A DNA stretch of 64,000 nucleotides from a virus: positions 23,460 through 87,459 of the IMG/VR virus record IMGVR_UViG_3300015360_000029, one strand, 5' to 3'. This document shows positions 8,436-16,674 of this stretch, one piece after another. Both the position numbers and the translations under genes were made by a program. The notes below the pieces were generated by a model. That model saw only the letters and a program-made list of their open reading frames with translations, was not told the origin of the DNA and did not search any database. Numbering within the stretch: the stretch's first letter is position 1; the number at the start of each line of letters is the position of its first letter.

Positions 8436-10171
8436 GCATCCCGCTAATCTTCAAATCACTCTCGCTGAAGAATTTCATGAGCGTTGGAAATGCGGAAAGC
8501 ACGATCGAGCTTGACTGTCAAGGTACTGTCACTGTCACTGGCGAGAACCTTGACAATGGCGGATCGAACGGTGCTGGGAAAACGACGATCATCAATGCTC
8601 TGTGTTATGCTCTGTATAACAAGGCGTTCGACGCAATCACCTTACAGCGTCTTGTGAATACTACGAACGCGTTGAAGAATACGCAAATGGAAGTGCGTCT
8701 TGTGTTTGAGAAAAACGGTTGCGAGTACGAAGTATTTCGGGCGCGCGGCACAGATTACAAGATCGAAATTACGAAGGATGGCGAGGACATCACTCCTGGA
8801 AAGGGTGCTGTCGAATGTGATGCGCTGCTTGTTGACATCGTAGGGATCAGTTACGAGTTGTTCACGAAAACAATCATATTCTCAGGGAATTCACCTGCAT
8901 TCCTGCAACTCCCTTTGTTTCAACAACGGAATCAGATCGAAGAGCTGTTCAACATTACGATGCTCTCCGAAAAGGCAACGATCTTGAAAGAAAAGATCAA
9001 GGCAACAGAACAAGACATCAAAGTTCAAGAAGCTGTGTGCAAGCAGCAAGAGAGTGCTGTTGAGCTGCATAAAAGGCAAGTGAAAGAAGCTGAATCACGA
9101 GTTCTTCGTTGGGAATCACAACGAGTTTCAGAGATCGAAGAAATTGAAGAAACATTGCTGATCGTTGGACAGATCGATTTCGATGCTGAAAAAGCGCGGC
9201 ATGCCGAACGAAATTTGCTGAAGCAAGATGGCGCGTACCTTGCTGCGAAGCTTGCACCGCTGAAGAAAGACCATCAGCACTTGTCGCAAGCTGTTCAGAA
9301 GTTGATAGCTGAACACTCACACCTTGAAGATGCCACGTGCCCGTATTGTGCTCAATCGTTTCCAGATGCCCCGTCGAAGATTGCACTTGTTGATGCAGAC
9401 ATTCAAACCAAAGGTTCAAAGCTTCTTGAAGTTGAAGAGAAAGTTCAAGACTTCGGAGCGAAACTTCGTGACGCGAATTCGAAACTTGGCATTGTTGAAG
9501 GTGCGATCCAATATCAAGATCTCGATGAACTTCTTTCTGCTCGTGAGAACGCACAAGGTCTTCGTGCGAAGGCTACAGAACTCAAAATCGCAGTGAACCC
9601 ACATATCGAAGCTCGAGAAAAGCTTTCATCTGGAAAGGTTCTAGAAGTAGAGTATCTTCGCGTTGACGACATGCGGAAGCGACTTGACCATCAGCAATTC
9701 TTACTGAAGCTTCTCACTGATAAGAATTCATTCCTTCGTCGTCGGATCATCAACAAAACAATTCCGTTCTTGAACAATCGCTTGAATCATTTCACGAATG
9801 CTCTTGGGTTGCCACACATCGTGAAGTTCGATGCAGACATGAGCTGTACTGTAACAGAATTTGGACGTGAGCTAGACTTCGGGAACCTTTCTGCTGGTGA
9901 AAAGAAACGGGTAAACACGTCAATGGCACTCGCGTTCCGTGACGTGTTGCATCACTTACACGCTAAGACGAATCTTTTGATGATTGACGAGCTCGATGGC
10001 GCGCTTGATCAGCCTGGTATTGATGGCATCATTCGAATTCTGAAAGAGAAGAGTCGCGATGAGAACTTGTCTGTGTTCATCATCTCGCACCACCCGTCGA
10101 TCGTCGGGCGCCTCGACAGAAATCTTCGAGTTGTGAAAGAGAACGGGTTCACTTCCATAGAGATGGAGTAA
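8432..10171 (+). CDS. 46: recombination nuclease subunit gp46 (SbcC/Rad50-like)
   Basis: A 579-aa SMC-like ATPase. Walker A GSNGAGKTT is near residue 43, zinc-hook CPYC near 302 within coiled coil, ABC signature LSAGEKKR near 485 and Walker B LLMIDELDGALD near 514. It partners gp47 in ATP-driven end resection. ATG at 8432 follows GGAGG and overlaps the membrane-peptide stop. Length is close to T4 gp46 (560 aa). Confidence 0.95.
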   Translation: MSIPLIFKSLSLKNFMSVGNAESTIELDCQGTVTVTGENLDNGGSNGAGKTTIINALCYALYNKAFDAITLQRLVNTTNALKNTQMEVRLVFEKNGCEYEVFRARGTDYKIEITKDGEDITPGKGAVECDALLVDIVGISYELFTKTIIFSGNSPAFLQLPLFQQRNQIEELFNITMLSEKATILKEKIKATEQDIKVQEAVCKQQESAVELHKRQVKEAESRVLRWESQRVSEIEEIEETLLIVGQIDFDAEKARHAERNLLKQDGAYLAAKLAPLKKDHQHLSQAVQKLIAEHSHLEDATCPYCAQSFPDAPSKIALVDADIQTKGSKLLEVEEKVQDFGAKLRDANSKLGIVEGAIQYQDLDELLSARENAQGLRAKATELKIAVNPHIEAREKLSSGKVLEVEYLRVDDMRKRLDHQQFLLKLLTDKNSFLRRRIINKTIPFLNNRLNHFTNALGLPHIVKFDADMSCTVTEFGRELDFGNLSAGEKKRVNTSMALAFRDVLHHLHAKTNLLMIDELDGALDQPGIDGIIRILKEKSRDENLSVFIISHHPSIVGRLDRNLRVVKENGFTSIEME

Positions 10172-10175
10172 ATAC
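10167..10175 (+). promoter_or_regulatory. possible late-type promoter box
   Basis: AGTAAATAC spans the gp46 stop codon, 21 nt before the next ATG. It lacks the CA/TA at the box start, so support is modest. Confidence 0.35.
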
Positions 10176-10195
10176 TAGATGCTTTGGAGACTTGA

Positions 10196-10771
10196 ATGAA
10201 AAAGAACGACTTACAAAATCTTGGAAGATCACTTCGCGAAAGTGCATCTGTGAGTTCGCGATTTAAGATTGCTATCGATAAAGTACGCGAAGACATCAAA
10301 GCTCTTGATGTCCTATTGAAGGAAGCAAATCGTCTCGGTTTGATTGATCTTTCAGAAGAAGCGATTGAAGTCGAATCAGCCGAGAATGTTTGGAAGGCTT
10401 CGAAAGATTCTGCTAAAACATACATTAGCAACACAGCGTACTTCGTAAAACAGCTGAAAGACGATTCCGAATTCGAAGTTATGATTGACACTGCCGGGAA
10501 GCGGAAGTTCTTCGCGAAGCTCTCGAATATCGATCTCAAAAAGTCATTCACTCCGATGCGCCCGAACCAGACTCCTGATGTTGAAGGGTATGTTCAGTAT
10601 CGCGACATCGAACAGGTCGAAGCATTCGCGTACTCTGAAGACACAGTGAAGCTGAACACAGATGCTCTGCTGAACAAGGGTGATTATCTCGTTCGCAAGA
10701 TTGATGGTAATGATTTCATCTACGAAGTTCAAAAGGCGAGAGATTTCGAAGCATCGTATTCTGAGAAGTGA
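10196..10771 (+). CDS. conserved-looking protein of unknown function
   Basis: A 191-aa protein. The first 70 residues look helical and charged; the rest has a beta-rich pattern including EGYVQYRDIEQVEAF and K-G-D-Y-L-V-R-K. No signal peptide, membrane segment or catalytic motif is recognised. It sits between gp46 and endonuclease VII with plus-strand codon use like its neighbours. I do not recognise the family. Confidence 0.65.
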   Translation: MKKNDLQNLGRSLRESASVSSRFKIAIDKVREDIKALDVLLKEANRLGLIDLSEEAIEVESAENVWKASKDSAKTYISNTAYFVKQLKDDSEFEVMIDTAGKRKFFAKLSNIDLKKSFTPMRPNQTPDVEGYVQYRDIEQVEAFAYSEDTVKLNTDALLNKGDYLVRKIDGNDFIYEVQKARDFEASYSEK

Positions 10772-10796
10772 GCGGTTCTGAAGCAATAAATAAGGG

Positions 10797-11192
10797 ATGG
10801 AAACATCCCCTCAAAAGTTAAAAACCAAAGACATCGCTTCGACTCGTCGTTCTCTTCTAGAACGACAACAGTTCAAATGTGCGGTTTGCGGGTACGAATG
10901 CTTGGAAGAACAAGCTGTTCTTGACCACGATCACAAAGATGGACACGTTCGAGAAGCATTGCATCGTGGTTGCAATGCAGTTGAAGGCAAAATCGTGAAT
11001 GCGATGCGAAGGTATGCTATCAAAGATACAAGAGCATTCCTCGAAGGTCTGGTTAAGTACCATGAGAAGCATGCCACGAATCGATCTGGCTTGATCCACC
11101 CGACCCACAAAACCCCTGAAGAAAAAGTAGCGCGAGTTAAGGCGAGGGCCAAGAAGAAGCGCGAAGCCATCAAGAAGACAAAGCAACAGTAA
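10797..11192 (+). CDS. 49: recombination endonuclease VII-like (gp49)
   Basis: A 131-aa protein with the His-Me finger/endonuclease VII signature: C28-x-x-C31, DHDH at 43-46, then GHVREALHRGCNAVEG with H56/C59 probably completing the zinc site. T4 gp49 (157 aa) resolves branched DNA during packaging and recombination. The C-terminus is a Lys-rich tail. ATG lies 5 nt after a TAAATA-like run, so no ordinary leader or ribosome site is evident apart from GGG. An HNH enzyme of other specificity is possible. Confidence 0.8.
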   Translation: METSPQKLKTKDIASTRRSLLERQQFKCAVCGYECLEEQAVLDHDHKDGHVREALHRGCNAVEGKIVNAMRRYAIKDTRAFLEGLVKYHEKHATNRSGLIHPTHKTPEEKVARVKARAKKKREAIKKTKQQ

Positions 11193-11199
11193 TCATCCA

Positions 11200-11793
11200 A
11201 TGACAGAAACATCTCTCCATCGATGGAGCGCTCGCCTCGATGCTCATCGAGAACATGGGTTCTCAGATCTCGTTCCAATTGTCTCAACACACTTCAGAGC
11301 TCACGAAGCTGTTGAGAAATTCTTAGGCCCGTACAACGCTCGACAACGAAATTCTGCGATGCCGTACTCAGCGCCAGATCGTGAAACTCTTCGCCAGCTG
11401 ATCCCACAAGGCAGAATGAATGAATTTTCGTACTCCGCGTACTTGAATAGCATCATTCGATTCTGTGAATCCTCAAGGGGCACTCGTGGCCTTCCAACGC
11501 CACATCCATCTGCAATTCACAGCATTCAGCTGCCTGAACCTGCTTTCGAACTCAAGGCTATGGTTTCAGGTGATACAATGGTGAATATCATTGGAATTCC
11601 TGAAGCCATCATCGTTCGTGGTCTTCGAAATGCAAATGATATGAAGTTCATCATCGTGCGGCCGAAATTGAGTCAGCTTGGAACTGCATCAGCAAAGAAT
11701 TGGGAAGTTCTGTTTTATCGTCAAGCACTCGGGTACATTGCTGACTGGGTTGACAGTACCTTGAATCCGCGCTATTCAGGACGTCTACAATAA
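11200..11793 (+). CDS. unknown protein
   Basis: A 197-aa protein starting 7 nt after the endonuclease gene. The C-terminal half (about residues 110-190) has a compact alpha/beta pattern with SGDTMVNIIGIPEAIIVRG and a final L-G-Y-I-A-D-W-V-D-S-T. No family recognised. It probably belongs to the replication/recombination operon by position. Confidence 0.6.
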   Translation: MTETSLHRWSARLDAHREHGFSDLVPIVSTHFRAHEAVEKFLGPYNARQRNSAMPYSAPDRETLRQLIPQGRMNEFSYSAYLNSIIRFCESSRGTRGLPTPHPSAIHSIQLPEPAFELKAMVSGDTMVNIIGIPEAIIVRGLRNANDMKFIIVRPKLSQLGTASAKNWEVLFYRQALGYIADWVDSTLNPRYSGRLQ

Positions 11794-11803
11794 AGGAGTT
11801 TTC

Positions 11804-11995
11804 ATGCTCATTCAATACACACCCGTCTCGTCTCTCAGTACTGAAGCTCGCCAGCGTTTAATCGCATCGGCTCAAAGCTTGTTGCTTACAAATGAAGCTT
11901 CACGTGGGCATGTCATTTTCGAAGGCAAATACTTCAATGTCAGCGAGGTTCGCGCAGCCGCATCCTCGAATCGTATCTTCCTTGCTGAAGGCTGA
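11804..11995 (+). CDS. 63-aa unknown protein
   Basis: Begins MLIQYTPVSSLSTEARQ after a strong AAAGGAG site. The sequence suggests a helix then a small beta region (GHVIFEGKYFNVSEVRAAA). No domain recognised. It ends 3 nt before an extended -10 box. Confidence 0.6.
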   Translation: MLIQYTPVSSLSTEARQRLIASAQSLLLTNEASRGHVIFEGKYFNVSEVRAAASSNRIFLAEG

Positions 11996-11997
11996 TG

Positions 11998-12006
11998 TGA
12001 TACAAT
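11998..12006 (+). promoter_or_regulatory. extended -10 promoter
   Basis: TGATACAAT, of the TGnTAnAAT form, 22 nt upstream of the GTG at 12029, with AGGAG in between. Confidence 0.5.
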
Positions 12007-12028
12007 AACTTTATTAACAGGAGTTATC

Positions 12029-12361
12029 GTGTCAGCAAAGCAAGCAAAGCGCCTTCGTAAGGCAGCTATGGGTCTCGCAGTGTCAGTTTCGGAAGCAGGC
12101 AGGGAAATCAGAGGCCGCACGCTGCTTGCTCAAGAGCATCGTCGAACAGCTGCATCATCCACAGTCACATCTTCAGCCTCAATGAAGCCTGATCAAATTG
12201 TTTCCGACGATGTTCATATCGAGACCTTCGCTGTGTCTGCAATCAATGCGCCGAACTCGCTGCGCGGCATCATTCGTTCCCTAAAGAAGGGCATGAAGAA
12301 TGGCACGCTCGACAAGATGCCACCGCGGTCGCGGTGCTCCACCAGCTCCGAACTTCGCTGA
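12029..12361 (+). CDS. 110-aa unknown protein, GTG start
   Basis: GTG start chosen because ACAGGAG lies 5 nt upstream and an extended -10 box precedes it. The N-terminus is basic (KQAKRLRKAA...); Arg/Lys-rich segments recur and the last 15 residues are Ser/Arg-rich. Possibly nucleic-acid binding, but no motif proves this. It ends 3 nt before the polymerase-like ORF. Confidence 0.55.
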   Translation: MSAKQAKRLRKAAMGLAVSVSEAGREIRGRTLLAQEHRRTAASSTVTSSASMKPDQIVSDDVHIETFAVSAINAPNSLRGIIRSLKKGMKNGTLDKMPPRSRCSTSSELR

Positions 12362-12364
12362 AGA

Positions 12365-13609
12365 ATGAGCATTCTGTACAGAGTGAGTGGTGGAAGCGTT
12401 CATCACTCTGATCCATTGCACTGGTCGAACTTCTACCCAGACAAGCAAAGACACCATCGTGAAACAATGAACAAGCGACAGGATTTGATCCTGTATCTTG
12501 CGAGTTTGCATGCATCAGCTTGTAGATCAGAAATGCCGCTTGGGATGATTCACATCCCAATGCGGCTGATGTCATTGCGCGATTGGGTTCAAGACTACCG
12601 AGTTGTACTCGATGCGTTTTTTGATGTGCAGCAACTCGGGTATAATCTCGGCGATGGGAACCACGAAATCAGTATCCTCACACCAAAGCATTGGAAGAAA
12701 GATGAAAGGATCAAGAGCGCTTCGAATGCTGCTTGTGCTTTGAAGTACGAACCTGGTCTTCGACCTGATACTGAAATCGTTTCAAAAGTATACATTCAGC
12801 AACAGCGCGCAGATCACATCCTCGAAAAGCTGGCGCGCTGCGGGCGCCTCGATTTGCACTCCCCAGTTGAATGGTTGCTTTCACAGAGCGAAGTGAACTT
12901 CCATTTTGAACGAGCTGGAAAACTCCAGCAACGTGATACGTCTGTGTGGCCCGTTAGTGGAGTTGAAACGTGGCCAAGCTGGCTTCGTGAAGATCTATTC
13001 GGGCCAGGCATTGACATCGATTCTGCATACACACAATTCTTGTTGAAGCATCTTCGCGAAGCATACATGGACAGACCACAACTTCTCCAATTGATGTTCC
13101 CAGATCTGCTGAGATCGTTGGTTGACAAGAAGGCTTGGCGCATCGAATTGTGTGCAGATGTTCTCGGGATGGAAGTGTCAAATGAGAACATCGGCATCGT
13201 GAAGCGTCTCTGCATGAGCCTCGCGAACGGCTCACGCATCAGCCCAATGATTCTGACAGGCTCGAGAGCGTTCAGCATCACAGCTGATCTCGTAATTCAA
13301 AACACCGATGACGTATCTGTTTGTAATTTGATTCGTATCGGTGATCGCCTACAGTCGATCTCGAGGCAGTACGTGCAAGCTCGAAAGATCATCTGCATTA
13401 AGGTTCTTGGGCGAAGCCCATCAAGAAAGAACCAAAAGAGTGTGTTCGCTTCGTATTTTGAATGGGAGCGAATAGCGCGCTACATGATCTGGGAAGAAGT
13501 CGGCAGACACGGTGTCATGGTTCATGATGGCATTGATGGCATCCCGCAAGAACATCTTGACCGATTGCCTGCGATCATGGAAGGTCTAAGCCTTCGCCTC
13601 ACAACGTGA
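12365..13609 (+). CDS. unknown protein with polymerase-like motif order
   Basis: A 414-aa protein. Three segments recall polymerase motifs in the right order: GIDIDSAYTQF (about 216-226, like motif A D-x-x-S-x-Y), KRLCMSLANGSRIS (about 279-292, like the K...NG motif B) and MVHDGIDGIP (about 385-394, like family A motif C VHDE). The N-terminal 200 residues show no known exonuclease or primase motif. It could be a divergent template-dependent polymerase or transferase; the resemblance is by eye only. It is last gene of the plus block, ending at a hairpin terminator. Confidence 0.6.
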   Translation: MSILYRVSGGSVHHSDPLHWSNFYPDKQRHHRETMNKRQDLILYLASLHASACRSEMPLGMIHIPMRLMSLRDWVQDYRVVLDAFFDVQQLGYNLGDGNHEISILTPKHWKKDERIKSASNAACALKYEPGLRPDTEIVSKVYIQQQRADHILEKLARCGRLDLHSPVEWLLSQSEVNFHFERAGKLQQRDTSVWPVSGVETWPSWLREDLFGPGIDIDSAYTQFLLKHLREAYMDRPQLLQLMFPDLLRSLVDKKAWRIELCADVLGMEVSNENIGIVKRLCMSLANGSRISPMILTGSRAFSITADLVIQNTDDVSVCNLIRIGDRLQSISRQYVQARKIICIKVLGRSPSRKNQKSVFASYFEWERIARYMIWEEVGRHGVMVHDGIDGIPQEHLDRLPAIMEGLSLRLTT

Positions 13610-13614
13610 GCGTT

Positions 13615-13663
13615 ATTACAGCATTAGGTGCTGAATAAGGAATGGGAGCCATTGGCTCCCATT
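13615..13663. terminator. bidirectional terminator, inverted copy of 42297-42345
   Basis: A 10-bp perfect stem AATGGGAGCC/GGCTCCCATT with a 3-nt loop at 13641-13663, preceded by a second small hairpin CAGCA...TGCTG. It sits between converging genes. About 48 of 50 bases recur in reverse orientation at 42297-42345. Confidence 0.8.
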
Positions 13664-13669
13664 ATTGTT

Positions 13670-14038
13670 TTATGAAGAGCGATCCATAGCATTCTCGAGC
13701 TTAGCAATTCCGCTCATAAGCACTTCCATTTCTTTTTCAAGAACTTTCAAGTCATCGTCAGCCCGACTATCATATTGATCCCCAGACCGTGATCTTTGTG
13801 AATGATATTGATTTTTCCGTTCTACATCAATCCGTTGTTGAAGCTCTTCTTTTTTAGACAGTGCTTGATCGATCTTTGTTTGTAAAGAAGATTTAAGCAT
13901 GTTCTCACCGTCTTCAACCAGACCAGTAACTTCACGTGTCTTCGCAACGAAGTACTCGTGCATCGTAACAGCAGCTTGCTCTTGACGATCGTTGATGATG
14001 TCTTGAAGCATTGCCTTCAGTGTTTCTTTATTGCTCAT
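13670..14038 (-). CDS. paralogous prohead-core-like protein, copy 1
   Basis: A 122-aa protein whose first 45 residues (LKAMLQDIINDRQEQAAVTM, then HEYFVAKTREVTGLVE) are almost identical to the proteins at 41776-42264 and 32143-32328. The rest is a charged coiled coil (KKEELQQRIDVERK...). The third copy lies inside the capsid cluster, which suggests a prohead-core or internal role for the family. ATG follows TAGGAG and a perfect late box at 14062. Function otherwise unknown. Confidence 0.7.
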   Translation of the reverse strand: MSNKETLKAMLQDIINDRQEQAAVTMHEYFVAKTREVTGLVEDGENMLKSSLQTKIDQALSKKEELQQRIDVERKNQYHSQRSRSGDQYDSRADDDLKVLEKEMEVLMSGIAKLENAMDRSS

Positions 14039-14061
14039 GTTTTTCTCCTAGGGTTGATTCT

Positions 14062-14070
14062 GTATTTATA
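14062..14070 (-). promoter_or_regulatory. late-type promoter box
   Basis: TATAAATAC on the minus strand, the full T4 consensus core, 24 nt upstream of the ATG at 14038. Confidence 0.75.
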
Positions 14071-14120
14071 CAGGTTTGCCGTTAAAATAAACTGCTTTGA
14101 ACGGATTTTGAATGTTTGCA

Positions 14121-14690
14121 TCACATCTCAAGTTGATCAACGTACAGCTTCGACACAGGATTCTTGACCAGACGTTTAGAGCCTTGAGCGTACAAGCCTT
14201 GTTTGATCTCGTCCGCCATGTTCTTTGTGATGTTCCTGGATCGCATTCCACCACGCAGGAAGAAGTGAACTGGAACAGGCTCGTCACCATTGACACGTCG
14301 AACCATTCGCATCCGTCCACGACCTTCGTGTCCTACGATCTTCGGAAGCGTCTTGCCTTCGTCGTCGATCATGATCTCGAAGAACGGGATCCCGATTGCG
14401 TACCCTTCTTCAACGAACTTCTCAAGATCACGTGACGTTGGCTCTTGCTGACCTTCGTCGTCGAGAGCGAGCGACATGAACACTGACGGCTTCACAAAAC
14501 CGACGAACCCCATGTACCATACGTTCGTGTTGTTCGGAACTGAGCCGAACCCTTTGCTCGAAGAGAACGTGATCTTCCCGACTGTGTAATCTTCTTCTGC
14601 TAAAGCTGGTGACCAAGCCGGAACATCACCAAGCCTCTTGGCATGAATCTCGCGCTCAGCCTCGGCAAGGAATTGTTTGAATGTGTGCAT
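14121..14690 (-). CDS. putative head-cargo protein with GHEGRxRM motif
   Basis: A 189-aa protein beginning MHTFKQFLAEAER, a clear capsid-targeting-like N-terminus with L-A-E cleavage site. The body has Y-M-G-F-V-G-F-V-K-P-S-V-F-M-S-L-A, G-I-P-F-F-E-I-M, VGHEGRGRMRMVRR and P-V-P-V-H-F-F-L-R-G-G-M-R-S-R-N-I-T, a pattern I associate with an uncharacterised phage protein family. No enzyme class can be assigned. The start has no Shine-Dalgarno; a strong hairpin (14704-14727) lies just upstream, so expression may depend on sheath readthrough. Confidence 0.65.
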   Translation of the reverse strand: MHTFKQFLAEAEREIHAKRLGDVPAWSPALAEEDYTVGKITFSSSKGFGSVPNNTNVWYMGFVGFVKPSVFMSLALDDEGQQEPTSRDLEKFVEEGYAIGIPFFEIMIDDEGKTLPKIVGHEGRGRMRMVRRVNGDEPVPVHFFLRGGMRSRNITKNMADEIKQGLYAQGSKRLVKNPVSKLYVDQLEM

Positions 14691-14703
14691 AGTTTATTTA
14701 CAA

Positions 14704-14727
14704 CAAAGGGACCTACGGGTCCCTTTG
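14704..14727 (-). terminator. hairpin downstream of tail sheath gene
   Basis: CAAAGGGACC/GGTCCCTTTG, a 10-bp stem closed by a C(UACG)G-type tetraloop, 16 nt after the sheath stop. The following T-run is broken, so it may attenuate rather than stop transcription. Confidence 0.65.
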
Positions 14728-14742
14728 TGAAGCGGTTGATCC

Positions 14743-16581
14743 TTAGATCTGCGCGCCAGTTGAAACAACACGGATCGGGATATGGATGAATTCTGCGGCA
14801 CGCGTTGGCTTGATTGCAATATCGAGATACATCTCGTTCGCGTCGATGCGGGCTGCGGTGTTGTTCGTAGCATCACAGTATGATGCGTAGTCGGTAAGAC
14901 CACGCTTAGATAAGATGTCGTTCATCACGCCATCAGCTGCTGCTTTCAAGTTATCACGTGTAAGCTGATCGTTCGGCTCGAATACAAATGGCTGCGCACC
15001 TTTGCGAAGGACGCGGCGAAGATACATCACGAGGCGAACAACGTTGATCCGGTCAAGAGCCGAAGCTGCCGGAGCCGAAGTCTTCTGACCCCAGACAATA
15101 ATTCCGCGACCTGGGAAGAACACGATTGGGTTGATGTTCTTGTAGTATTCATACAAGTTGTCGCGTTGACCGCTGTTCAAAGAAACTGGAACGAAGGTGG
15201 TTGCTGTCCCAAGAGCGCCAGTCACGAACCCAACATTGTCCACACCGAATGTAATGCCGCGTGAGATACCAGCTGGAGCTACCCAAACGTACGATTGATT
15301 GTCGCTGTATGCAAACGTTCGAAGAGCGACACCTGATGGTGCGCCAAGAACATTTCGACCGTCGAGATTTGATTGAACTGCCCACGGGTAGTAGTACGAA
15401 ATTGAATTTCCTGACTGGCGGGCGGATGTGAGCGCCCATTGCGCTGTCTGATCTGGATTCAGATTGGACGGAGTATCGGCAATCACCATCGCTTCGTCCT
15501 TAACATCGACTGAAAGCAGTGTCAATTCGCCAGCGCATTCGAAGTATCCAGGACAGAGGATCAAGTTGAACTCATAAAATTCCGAGCGAACGTCTTGATT
15601 GATGTTGATCGAAGCTTGAAGAGCAGTGACGATCGACAGACGGCGAGCTGCATCATCTGCGCCGAGCGGGTTCGTAACTGTAACAGATGAAGATGTTACA
15701 GTGAATGAATCACCAACCGCGAACAGTGTTACGCCTGGAACGATTGTGAAGTTCAGGTAGTTATCGTCATATGGCGAATTCACAGCGCCCACACCTGCAG
15801 GTCCTATCAAGTACGCAACTGTGAAGTTCGAAGCAGTCGTGAACGTAATCGTAGCAACGTTGTTCCCGAGCGAAACATCAGGTGCAAGATTCTGAACTGC
15901 CCCGTTGCCGACGTTGCCAACACCTGGAGTTGCTGCGTACGCAAGAGCGAACATGAACTTGTCACCGGCTACGAATGGTACGAGGCCCGCAGAAACAGTG
16001 AAGCCAACGACTTGCGACGTGAGAGGAGCACCGACATTGCCGTCTTTGATGAAGCCTGCAACGGAACCAGTAACACCGAATTCAGTACCAGAAGTGAATG
16101 TGACAGTGATGATCTGTGGCTTCACAGCTAATGATGTCGCAATGCGTGCGCTAATCGTACCGTTACCAACGCCAACGAACGAAGCTGCGCCTGACATTGG
16201 GATACCAAGTGAAACGAAAGTTTCAGCAGCATCGTCAAGATCAACGTTCGCACGAACAACGTATGCGCGATTTCCAATCCCCAAGAATGAATTCAAAGCG
16301 AGCAATCCGTATTCATTCCGAGCATCGCCGTGGTATTCGTTACCAGAGATGTCATTCAAGAAATACGGAACACCGTACAGCTCAAGCGATTGAGTTTGTG
16401 ACGTCACTGTGCGAACAACGCCGTGCTCAAGAGTACCAGCAGCCAAAGTCGAACCGTTAGGTTGCAACTTTCCTGTACGAGTAGCAATGAACAGAAGTGG
16501 AACTGTCGTTGCCGTCGTCGGAAAGAAAAAGCTTTGATCTGTAACTGTGACGCTTACGCCAGGGGAGATAAGGTTGGACAT
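14743..16581 (-). CDS. 18: tail sheath protein gp18
   Basis: A 612-aa protein (T4 gp18 is 659 aa). It begins MSNLISPGVSVTVTDQS, typical of contractile sheath subunits. The C-terminal half has the conserved sheath pattern: GIIVWGQKTSA, then D-R-I-N-V-V-R-L-V-M-Y-L-R-R and a final I-A-I-K-P-T-R-A-A-E-F-I. The middle (about 140-330) carries two similar Gly/Thr-rich beta domains. ATG follows CAGGAG and a late box. It polymerises round the tail tube and contracts on infection. Confidence 0.93.
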   Translation of the reverse strand: MSNLISPGVSVTVTDQSFFFPTTATTVPLLFIATRTGKLQPNGSTLAAGTLEHGVVRTVTSQTQSLELYGVPYFLNDISGNEYHGDARNEYGLLALNSFLGIGNRAYVVRANVDLDDAAETFVSLGIPMSGAASFVGVGNGTISARIATSLAVKPQIITVTFTSGTEFGVTGSVAGFIKDGNVGAPLTSQVVGFTVSAGLVPFVAGDKFMFALAYAATPGVGNVGNGAVQNLAPDVSLGNNVATITFTTASNFTVAYLIGPAGVGAVNSPYDDNYLNFTIVPGVTLFAVGDSFTVTSSSVTVTNPLGADDAARRLSIVTALQASININQDVRSEFYEFNLILCPGYFECAGELTLLSVDVKDEAMVIADTPSNLNPDQTAQWALTSARQSGNSISYYYPWAVQSNLDGRNVLGAPSGVALRTFAYSDNQSYVWVAPAGISRGITFGVDNVGFVTGALGTATTFVPVSLNSGQRDNLYEYYKNINPIVFFPGRGIIVWGQKTSAPAASALDRINVVRLVMYLRRVLRKGAQPFVFEPNDQLTRDNLKAAADGVMNDILSKRGLTDYASYCDATNNTAARIDANEMYLDIAIKPTRAAEFIHIPIRVVSTGAQI

Positions 16582-16634
16582 TGAAATACTCCTGCTAAAG
16601 ATGGCAGCAACTGCTGCTCTGGTTGTTCGTAAGA

Positions 16635-16643
16635 GTATTTATG
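16635..16643 (-). promoter_or_regulatory. late-type promoter box for sheath gene
   Basis: CATAAATAC on the minus strand, 54 nt upstream of the sheath ATG. Confidence 0.7.
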
Positions 16644-16674
16644 AAATCGGCAGTTTTTGATAGTCAATCTTGAT

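Noticed and set aside
10784-10792. CAATAAATA as late promoter for endonuclease VII
   Set aside because: It ends only 4 nt before the ATG, leaving no room for a transcript start and ribosome site; not counted.
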